Assembly (NCBI GenBank): GCA_024638905.1
Contig: JAHEJH010000249.1
Coordinates: forward strand, 6,142-11,247
Source of the DNA: Luminiphilus sp.
GTDB lineage: Bacteria > Pseudomonadota > Gammaproteobacteria > Pseudomonadales > Halieaceae
Direction: 5' to 3'
DNA length: 5,106 bases
Shown here: positions 1 to 5,106 of the stretch, in pieces
How the letters are laid out: each line of letters starts with the position of its first letter
Numbering within the stretch: the stretch's first letter is position 1
Position numbers and translations under genes: made by a program
Notes under the pieces: generated by a model
Databases searched by the model: none
Seen by the model: only the letters and a program-made list of their open reading frames with translations
What the model was told of the DNA's origin: nothing

Positions 1-258
1 TTATCAGTGATCTTGTTGGAGGTTAAACCTGACTGGCCAGATCAGGTGCGTGCTTTGATCGCAGGGCGCGATGATGCCTTGTTGCCCGCCTACCGGGAGG
101 GCATCGATCACAATGGCGAGGTCATTTTGCAGTTATCGCGAGACGTGTTGATCGCGCGTACTGACAAGCAGGACCGGAAATTACGCAACCGCTTGCAGTC
201 TTTGCGCGACGACCTGGCGGCGCTTGCGGCACAGAATGCAGAGACGGTTAGCCCTTGA
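1..258 (+). CDS. C-terminal end of a truncated gene; possibly a DUF6279-type lipoprotein
   Basis: The frame is open from the first base of the window (tta tca gtg...) and ends with TGA at 256-258, so 85 C-terminal residues are visible and the start lies to the left. The GTG at 7-9 is probably an internal valine, not a start. The visible part is highly charged and looks helical, with no membrane segment and no cysteine. Its pattern is a YR pair (31-32), N38, then TDKQDR (54-59) followed by a helix ending RDDLAALAAQ (69-78). As I recall the family, this resembles the C-terminal helices of DUF6279 lipoproteins, which carry a T-x-x-Q-R motif followed by an R-L...D-D-L-x-x-L-A helix. The lipobox and N-terminal domain that would settle this are outside the window. 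The function is unknown. The gene converges on ilvD and overlaps its 3' end by 11 bp. I am sure of the coding call and unsure of the family. Confidence 0.6.
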   Translation, partial: LSVILLEVKPDWPDQVRALIAGRDDALLPAYREGIDHNGEVILQLSRDVLIARTDKQDRKLRNRLQSLRDDLAALAAQNAETVSP

Positions 259-2092
259 TCAGGGATTGATCGCGGATCGCGCCTTTATCGGCACTGGTCA
301 CCATGCTCGCGTAGACCTTGAGCGCCGTCGATACCTGTCGGGGCCGATCTGCCGCGGGTTGCCAGGCGCGGGGGCTCTGATTCATGGCTTCTCGCCGACT
401 CGCCAACGTGGCGTCATCTACCAACACGTTGATCGTCCGCGCGGGGATATCGATTTCGATCGGGTCACCCGGCTCAATCAGGGCAATCGCACCGCCGGAC
501 GCGGCCTCGGGTGACACATGCCCAATGGACAGCCCCGAGGTGCCACCGGAGAAACGCCCATCGGTGATCAGTGCGCAGGCTTTTCCAAGTCCTTTGGACT
601 TGAGGTAGCTGGTGGGGTAGAGCATCTCCTGCATGCCGGGCCCACCGCGTGGCCCCTCATAACGGATAATGACCACATCCCCTGCTTGAACACGGTCTTC
701 GAGAATATCGGCTACCGCGGCTTCCTGACTGTCACAAATGTGTGCAGGTCCGGTGAACTGTAGTGACTCATCGTCCACGCCGGCGGTTTTCACCACGCAG
801 CCCAGCTCCGCAATGTTGCCGAACAAGACCGCCAGGCCCCCCTCCAGCGAGTAGGCGTGCGACATCTCTCTCACGCACCCGCCTTCCCGGTCAGTGTCGA
901 GGTTGGGCCAACGGAGATCCTGGCTGAAAGCCTGCTGGGTGGGAATGCCGGCAGGGCCCGCGGCATAGAGGGTGCGAACATCCTCTTCCTCGGTCTGCAT
1001 AATGTCCCAGCGCGATAGCGCCTCGCCGAGGCTCGCACTATGAACCGTTGGGCAATCTAGGTGGAGCAGGTCTCCCCGTGCGAGTTCACCGAGGATGGCC
1101 ATGACCCCACCGGCGCGGTGCACGTCTTCCATGTGGTAGAGCGGCGTGCTCGGTGCCACCTTGCACAGCTGTGGGATTTTCCGCGATAGCGTGTCGATCG
1201 CGGCCATGTCGAAGTCCACACCGGCCTCCTGCGCCGCGGCGAGGAGGTGCAGGATCGTGTTGGTCGAGCCACCCATGGCGATATCGAGGCTCATGGCGTT
1301 CTCAAACGCACGTCGGCTGGCAATCTCGCGAGGCAATGCTGTGGCGTCATCGCGCTCGTACCAACGCCGCGCTAAGTCCACGATCAGACGGCCTGCGCGC
1401 AAAAACAGTTGTTCACGGTCTGCGTGGGTCGCCAGTAGCGATCCGTTGCCGGGTAAGCTGAGTCCCAAGGCCTCGGTCAGGCAGTTCATCGAGTTGGCGG
1501 TGAACATGCCCGAGCAGGAGCCGCAGGTTGGACAGGCAGAGCGCTCGTAGGCTTCCACTGTGGCATCGTCGGCACTGGAGTCCGCGGCGATCACCATGGC
1601 GTCGACCAGATCCAGCTTGTGCTCAGATAACGCGGTTTTGCCCGCTTCCATCGGGCCACCCGAAACAAACACCACCGGTATATTGAGCCGCATGGCGGCG
1701 TTCAGCATGCCGGGGGTGATCTTGTCGCAGTTGGAAATACACACCATGGCGTCCGCGCAGTGTGCGTTGACCATGTACTCGACAGAATCGGCGATGAGGT
1801 CCCTGGACGGCAAGCTGTAGAGCATGCCGTCGTGGCCCATGGCGATACCGTCGTCCACGGCGATGGTGTTGAACTCTTTGGCGACGCCACCCGCTGCCTC
1901 GATCTCACGCGCAACCAATTGTCCGAGGTCTTTGAGGTGCACGTGGCCGGGCACGAACTGGGTGAACGAATTCACCACCGCAATGATGGGCTTCTCAAAG
2001 TCCTCATCCTGCATGCCGGTTGCACGCCACAAGGCCCGGGCGCCTGCCATATTGCGTCCGGCGGTTGAGGTGCGAGATCGATATTGGGGCAT
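248..2092 (-). CDS. ilvD: dihydroxy-acid dehydratase IlvD
   Basis: IlvD catalyses the third common step of branched-chain amino-acid synthesis. It dehydrates 2,3-dihydroxy-isovalerate and 2,3-dihydroxy-3-methylvalerate to the 2-keto acids, in the cytoplasm, using an Fe-S cluster and Mg2+. The protein is complete at 614 residues (E. coli has 616) and collinear with it, starting MPQYRSRTST. The key residues are present: D81; the first family signature CDKITPGMLNA at 122-132, with cluster ligand C122, metal ligand D123 and K124, the lysine carboxylated in the family; CPTCGSC at 187-193, supplying cluster ligand C193; metal ligand E489 in GMQEMLYP; and the second signature ALITDGRFSGGT at 507-518, with catalytic S515. 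The cysteine pattern argues for IlvD; the paralogue Edd (6-phosphogluconate dehydratase) is much less similar. The ATG is supported by a GGAG seven bases upstream. argA lies 60 bp upstream on the same strand. The stop (TAA at 248-250) falls inside the converging gene. No attenuator-like leader fits in the 60-bp spacer. Confidence 0.98.
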   Translation of the reverse strand: MPQYRSRTSTAGRNMAGARALWRATGMQDEDFEKPIIAVVNSFTQFVPGHVHLKDLGQLVAREIEAAGGVAKEFNTIAVDDGIAMGHDGMLYSLPSRDLIADSVEYMVNAHCADAMVCISNCDKITPGMLNAAMRLNIPVVFVSGGPMEAGKTALSEHKLDLVDAMVIAADSSADDATVEAYERSACPTCGSCSGMFTANSMNCLTEALGLSLPGNGSLLATHADREQLFLRAGRLIVDLARRWYERDDATALPREIASRRAFENAMSLDIAMGGSTNTILHLLAAAQEAGVDFDMAAIDTLSRKIPQLCKVAPSTPLYHMEDVHRAGGVMAILGELARGDLLHLDCPTVHSASLGEALSRWDIMQTEEEDVRTLYAAGPAGIPTQQAFSQDLRWPNLDTDREGGCVREMSHAYSLEGGLAVLFGNIAELGCVVKTAGVDDESLQFTGPAHICDSQEAAVADILEDRVQAGDVVIIRYEGPRGGPGMQEMLYPTSYLKSKGLGKACALITDGRFSGGTSGLSIGHVSPEAASGGAIALIEPGDPIEIDIPARTINVLVDDATLASRREAMNQSPRAWQPAADRPRQVSTALKVYASMVTSADKGAIRDQSLIKG

Positions 2093-2152
2093 CGAATTCT
2101 CCGGGTGGTGAGTAAAAAGGGGTCGCTAGCTTACCACTGGCGTCTGAGGAGT
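2093..2152 (-). other. argA-ilvD intergenic spacer
   Basis: These 60 bases separate the argA stop from the ilvD start. Read on the minus strand they contain a GCTAGC palindrome at 2125-2130, a run of five T (plus-strand AAAAA at 2114-2118) and the ilvD ribosome binding site. No stable GC-rich stem precedes the T run; the best pairing is GGT with ACC, only three base pairs. I therefore see no convincing terminator. I also see no good -35/-10 pair. Co-transcription of argA and ilvD is possible, but the spacing is too wide to prove an operon. Confidence 0.4.
2099..2102 (-). promoter_or_regulatory. ribosome binding site of ilvD
   Basis: On the minus strand the bases before the ilvD ATG read cccGGAGaattcgATG. 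GGAG sits six to seven bases from the start, a normal Shine-Dalgarno position, and supports the start at 2092. That start also gives the conserved N-terminus MPQYRS. Confidence 0.75.
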
Positions 2153-3451
2153 TCAGACTGTTCGTCGCAGCACCGCCGCGTTACGCTGCCAGTTATAGAG
2201 CTGTTGTTTTTCGACCGGCAAGTCGTCCGGGCTCGCGGCTTCAAAGCCCTGTTCGAGAAACCAGTGCGTGCTTTGTGTCGTGAGCACAAAGACGTGCGTG
2301 AGCGAGAGCGCTTTCGCCTCGGCGATCAGTTCATCCAGAAGCTGCCGAGCTCTGCCTGTGCCACGGTAGTCAGGATGTGTCGCGACACAGGCGATCTCTC
2401 CCACGCTCTCAGCTTCATAGGGGTAGAGTGCGGCGCACGCCAGGACGCGGCCATCCCGCTCGAGAATGGAAAAATAACCGATCTCTTCCTCGAGGCGCTC
2501 GCGGGACCGTTTGACCAACGCGCCACTGTCCTCGAGTGGTCTGATCAACTCGACGATACTGGCGATGTCGTTGATGTCCGCTGACCTGGCCTGCTCGTAG
2601 GGGTTTTGTGCGATCAAGGTGCCGGAGCCGTCATGGGTGAAAAGCTCCTCAAGGAGCGCGCCCTCACGCGCGTAGCTGAGCAAATGACTGCGAGCGACGC
2701 CGTTGGTACAGGATCGGCAGGCGCTGTCGCGCAGGCGCTGCTGCTCGACATCCCCGAGGTCGAGATCCCATGCGGAGTCAATGGTGCACTGGCGAATCAG
2801 CTCTCCGCCTGCGGTGTGTAGGCCCGGCTGGCGGTCAAGGAAAATCAACTTGTCAGCGCCAATGGCCACAGCGACTTTTTCAGCAACCTCGCTGGCGCTG
2901 ACACTGAAAATTTCCCCCGCTGGCGAGTAACCGAGTGGCGACAGCAGCGCGATGGCATCCTGGTCCAGAATGCCACGAACCCCCTCGGCATCGACTCGAC
3001 GTACCGTGCCACTGTGCAGATAGTCGACGCCATCGAGAATACCAATGGGCTTTGCCGTCACCACATTGCCGCCCAGAATTCTGAGCCGGGCCCCGGTCAG
3101 TGGGGTGTTGGGTAGCCCCATCGAAAGCTGTTGCTCCAGCTGCACCCGCTGCCGCGCTGCTGTCTCGATAGCCAACGACAGCGTGAGATCATCGGTAATG
3201 CGAATACCGTCGTGGAACTGCGCCTGCTGATCGGTGGGCAGTGCGGCATCAATCGCCTCCCGGGTGGCGTGAACCAGGACCAGTTTGATACCCAGAGAGT
3301 GAAGCAAGGCCAAATCGTGGATCAGGGTCGCGTGCCCCGCCGATTCAAGCGCACCGTTCCCCAAATAAATCACAAAGGTCCGCCCACGGTGTGCCTTGAT
3401 ATAGGGACCCGTGTGGCGAAACCAGGCAATGTGATGCGCTGTGTCGGTCAT
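2153..3451 (-). CDS. argA: N-acetylglutamate synthase ArgA (amino-acid N-acetyltransferase)
   Basis: ArgA makes N-acetyl-L-glutamate from acetyl-CoA and glutamate. This is the first committed step of arginine synthesis and, in the family, the step inhibited by arginine. From the ATG at 3451 the protein has 432 residues, the length I recall for Pseudomonas ArgA (E. coli has 443). Residues about 8-280 form the amino-acid kinase-like domain: FRHTGPYIKAHRGRTF (11-26), the glycine loop YLGNGALE (29-36), GVDYLHSGTVRRVD (141-154) and LLSPLGYSPAGEIF (169-182). The glycine loop lacks the lysine of true kinases, as in other ArgA proteins, so this domain should bind arginine and not phosphorylate. Residues about 291-432 are the GNAT acetyltransferase domain, with ACAALYP (338-344), the acetyl-CoA loop YRGTGRARQLL (362-372), FVLTT (388-392) and a C-terminal QLYNWQRN. 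The frame stays open to an ATG at 3511, adding 20 residues (MRVPERPLRR...) that E. coli and Pseudomonas lack. Neither start has a strong ribosome binding site; homology decides. Confidence 0.96.
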   Translation of the reverse strand: MTDTAHHIAWFRHTGPYIKAHRGRTFVIYLGNGALESAGHATLIHDLALLHSLGIKLVLVHATREAIDAALPTDQQAQFHDGIRITDDLTLSLAIETAARQRVQLEQQLSMGLPNTPLTGARLRILGGNVVTAKPIGILDGVDYLHSGTVRRVDAEGVRGILDQDAIALLSPLGYSPAGEIFSVSASEVAEKVAVAIGADKLIFLDRQPGLHTAGGELIRQCTIDSAWDLDLGDVEQQRLRDSACRSCTNGVARSHLLSYAREGALLEELFTHDGSGTLIAQNPYEQARSADINDIASIVELIRPLEDSGALVKRSRERLEEEIGYFSILERDGRVLACAALYPYEAESVGEIACVATHPDYRGTGRARQLLDELIAEAKALSLTHVFVLTTQSTHWFLEQGFEAASPDDLPVEKQQLYNWQRNAAVLRRTV

Positions 3452-3560
3452 GGTATCTGCTGGTATTGATGACGATAGGCCACGGCGAAGCGGCCTTTCA
3501 GGGACGCGCATCCTACCGAGTCTTCAGGTTGCGAGAAAGGGTAAAAATCTTCATGTCAGG

Positions 3561-3576
3561 CTCGTGATGACGCGAG
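3561..3576. repeat. inverted repeat (6-bp stem, 4-base loop) upstream of argA
   Basis: CTCGTG pairs with CGCGAG around the loop ATGA; five pairs are Watson-Crick and one is T-G. On the minus strand the stem is CTCGCG/CACGAG, where the wobble becomes a C-A mismatch, so the structure is stronger in a rightward transcript. It is not followed directly by a T run on either strand, so it is not a standard terminator. It may be a protein site, part of a leader, or chance. Confidence 0.35.
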
Positions 3577-3577
3577 T

Positions 3578-3597
3578 GGCGGGGCCTGCCCCTTGCC
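3578..3597. repeat. GC-rich inverted repeat upstream of glnE
   Basis: GGCGGGG pairs with CCCC and GCC around the loop CCTG, with two unpaired T between the arms of the right half. The stem is compact and very GC-rich, and lies 41 bases before the glnE ATG. No T run follows it. It adjoins the hairpin at 3561-3576, so the two could stack in one transcript. No function is shown. Confidence 0.35.
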
Positions 3598-3637
3598 GAT
3601 AGGCTAGCGCTACTGATTGGGCAGAGTAGGCCAAGAG

Positions 3638-5106
3638 ATGTCACAGGATCTGGGAAGGCCCCCGTGGATGGAGGATCGCCTCAGCGAGGCCATTACGCGT
3701 CTGACAACGCGCATTGGCGACGCCGGCTTTACCGCCCTCACCGATTCTGTGGAGGCCGCGGGTCAGTCGCGCGCCTTCCAAGAGCTCCTTGCGTGCAGCG
3801 ACTTTTTTGGCGAGCAAGTCGCGCGCCAGCATGAGTGGCTGGGCGATGCGTTGGCTGACGGAACGCTGCTCGAGAGCCGCGATTGGGCGGCTGACCACTG
3901 GGATCGGGCGCTGTCTGCGCTAGTTCCGCCGACTCAATCCGAGCCGGGGGCGCTGGCTGCACTGAGAATCTTTCGTCATCGGGAGATGCTGCGCATTCTC
4001 TGGCGTGATCACGCACAGCTGGCCAGTCTGGAAGAGGCTTTTGAGGCACTCAGTCAGCTTGCAGACTGCAGCATTCGCGCAGCACTCAGCATGGCAACCG
4101 CCACGCTGAAAGAAAAATACGGCACGCCATGCGACACAGATAGCGGCCAGCCACAATCACTGGTCGTGCTCGGTATGGGCAAGCTCGGCGGTAATGAACT
4201 GAACTTTTCTTCTGATGTTGACCTGATTTTCGCTTATCCCGAGGCGGGTCACACGCAGGGAGGGCGCCAGGAACTGGATAACCAGGCGTATTTCATTCGT
4301 CTTGGCCAGATGGTGATCCGCCTGCTGGACGCGGTGACCGAGGACGGCTTCGCCTTCAGGGTGGATATGCGTCTCCGGCCCTATGGAGACAGCGGTGCGT
4401 TGGTGGGGTCATACAACGCACTGGAGGTGTACTACCAGGAGCAGGGAAGGGAGTGGGAACGCTATGCCATGATCAAAGCGCGGCCCATTACCGGCACGCC
4501 AGAGGCGCAAGAAAGCCTGATGAACATGCTCGGGTCCTTTGTGTATCGCCGCTACACCGATTTCTCCGTGATAGCGGCACTGAGGGAAATGAAAAGCATG
4601 ATGCGCGCCGAGGTCACGCGGCTCGGGGTGAATAATGATTTAAAGCGCGGCGCGGGTGGTATTCGGGAAATCGAGTTCATTGCGCAGAGTCTGCAACTGA
4701 TTCACGGAGGCCGGATTCCGGAAATTCGCACCCGGCCACTGCTTGCGACGTTAGCAGCCTTGGAGCGAGCCGAGGTGTTGTCCACCGACCAAGCTCGCCG
4801 CCTGGCTGTGCATTATGGTCTTGAGCGTCGCGTAGAGCATGCGCTACAGGCCATGCAGGATAAACAAACCCAGTCGCTGCCGAGCGAACCGGTGCAGCGG
4901 GCACAGCTGGCACTCCTGTCGGGATTTGCGGATTGGGAGACGCTGCAAGCGCATCTCGCTGAGGCGCAGCGTGAGGTTGCCGCGGTGTTCAACGATCTGA
5001 TTGCCGAGCCTCTGGCGACATCGGGCGACGATGCCTCGCGTGATAAAGAGGCGGCGTCAGGCCTGTCGTTTTCCGGCCTCAGTCAAATGAGCTTGGTAGA
5101 GCTGGG
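3638..5106 (+). CDS. glnE: glutamine synthetase adenylyltransferase / adenylyl-removing enzyme GlnE (5' part)
   Basis: GlnE adds AMP to glutamine synthetase (its C-terminal domain) and removes it by phosphorolysis (its N-terminal domain), under control of PII proteins and glutamine. The first 489 codons are visible; E. coli GlnE has 946 residues, so about half is missing to the right, cut only by the window edge. The N-terminal adenylyl-removing nucleotidyltransferase domain is complete. It shows LRIFRHREMLRI (109-120), LGMGKLGGNELNFSSDVDLIF (178-198) with the metal-binding D193 and D195, RVDMRLRPYG (241-250) with the third acidic residue D243, YYQEQGREWERYAMIKAR (265-282), FVYRRYTDFSV (301-311) and GAGGIREIEF (338-347). 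Helices at about 370-457 match the part that follows in E. coli, including ALQAMQDKQTQSLPS (402-416). A polar linker (about 458-480) leads toward the regulatory region. The adenylylating domain is outside the window. ATG 3638 is chosen for length, with a modest TAGG seven bases upstream; ATG 3668 is an alternative. glnE diverges from argA. Confidence 0.97.
   Translation, partial: MSQDLGRPPWMEDRLSEAITRLTTRIGDAGFTALTDSVEAAGQSRAFQELLACSDFFGEQVARQHEWLGDALADGTLLESRDWAADHWDRALSALVPPTQSEPGALAALRIFRHREMLRILWRDHAQLASLEEAFEALSQLADCSIRAALSMATATLKEKYGTPCDTDSGQPQSLVVLGMGKLGGNELNFSSDVDLIFAYPEAGHTQGGRQELDNQAYFIRLGQMVIRLLDAVTEDGFAFRVDMRLRPYGDSGALVGSYNALEVYYQEQGREWERYAMIKARPITGTPEAQESLMNMLGSFVYRRYTDFSVIAALREMKSMMRAEVTRLGVNNDLKRGAGGIREIEFIAQSLQLIHGGRIPEIRTRPLLATLAALERAEVLSTDQARRLAVHYGLERRVEHALQAMQDKQTQSLPSEPVQRAQLALLSGFADWETLQAHLAEAQREVAAVFNDLIAEPLATSGDDASRDKEAASGLSFSGLSQMSLVEL
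3653..3658 (+). promoter_or_regulatory. possible ribosome binding site for an alternative glnE start at 3668
   Basis: GGAAGG lies nine bases before an in-frame ATG at 3668 (residue 11 of the annotated protein, MEDRLSEAIT). It matches the Shine-Dalgarno consensus better than the TAGG (3627-3630) before ATG 3638. The ten residues in question precede any conserved part of GlnE, so homology does not choose between the two starts. Confidence 0.35.

Larger units (their letters stand above)
3452..3637. promoter_or_regulatory. divergent spacer between argA and glnE
   Basis: This stretch must hold the promoters of argA (leftward) and glnE (rightward), unless glnE has one further in. If argA starts at 3511 it shrinks to 126 bases. 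I found no sigma-70 -35/-10 pair good enough to report on either strand. One minus-strand stretch, TGAAGATTTTTACC (plus 3540-3553), weakly resembles an ARG box: the first half TGAA and the A/T centre fit, but the second half does not. Two hairpins follow at 3561-3597 and a palindrome TAGCGCTA lies at 3605-3612. Confidence 0.4.

Noticed and set aside
268..281. Tandem GATCGCG GATCGCG direct repeat
   Set aside because: Only two 7-bp copies, inside the last conserved codons of ilvD (residues AIRDQ). Coding constraint and chance explain it.
1146..1550. A 134-codon plus-strand open frame inside ilvD
   Set aside because: It is fully antisense to conserved ilvD codons, and its low-complexity Ser/Arg/Ala composition is typical of a shadow frame.
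2114..2118. T run on the minus strand between argA and ilvD as an intrinsic terminator
   Set aside because: The upstream sequence can form only a three-base-pair stem (GGT/ACC), too weak for a terminator.
2084..2584. A 166-codon open frame on the plus strand, antisense to the 3' part of argA and the start of ilvD
   Set aside because: It lies opposite two well-supported conserved enzymes, its translation is rich in Arg and Cys without recognisable motifs, and it has no good ribosome binding site. It is a shadow of GC-rich coding sequence.
3593..3621. TTGCCG (3593-3598) with a downstream hexamer as a sigma-70 promoter for glnE
   Set aside because: At 17-bp spacing the -10 would read ATTGGG, a poor match, and the better hexamer TACTGA is only 12 bases away.
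3738..4156. Minus-strand open frames (103 and 78 codons) opposite glnE
   Set aside because: They overlap each other in different frames, lie antisense to the conserved N-terminal domain of GlnE and show no family motif.
1..5106. Mobile element, CRISPR array, tRNA/rRNA, phage or defence system
   Set aside because: About 95 percent of the window is accounted for by ilvD, argA, glnE and the partial gene at the left. I saw no repeat array, transposase, integrase or structured RNA, so nothing supports a new system here.

Overview
The window is ordinary chromosomal core metabolism from a moderately GC-rich gammaproteobacterium. The three recognisable proteins all resemble their Escherichia coli and Pseudomonas counterparts along their whole visible length. 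The 432-residue form of ArgA, with its kinase-like plus GNAT architecture, is the classical gammaproteobacterial type. A marine or pseudomonad-like lineage is plausible, but the window alone cannot fix the genus.

Layout. (1) Positions 1-258, plus strand: the last 85 codons of a gene that enters from the left. It is probably a DUF6279-type lipoprotein, but this is tentative. It converges on and overlaps the next gene by 11 bp. (2) 248-2092, minus strand: complete ilvD (dihydroxy-acid dehydratase). (3) 2153-3451, minus strand: complete argA (N-acetylglutamate synthase), lying 60 bp upstream of ilvD in the same direction. The open frame reaches 3511, but the preferred start is at 3451. (4) 3452-3637: a spacer between divergent genes with two small hairpins and no convincing promoter. 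(5) 3638-5106, plus strand: the first 489 codons of glnE (glutamine synthetase adenylyltransferase/adenylyl-removing enzyme), running off the right edge.

How the genes relate. All three identified enzymes act in nitrogen and amino-acid metabolism. GlnE adjusts glutamine synthetase activity to nitrogen status. ArgA commits glutamate to arginine synthesis. IlvD makes the 2-keto acid precursors of valine, leucine and isoleucine. argA and ilvD could share a transcript, and glnE diverges from them.

I found no mobile element, CRISPR array, RNA gene, broken gene or sign of a new system. The findings are modest points about gene boundaries and the divergent spacer.
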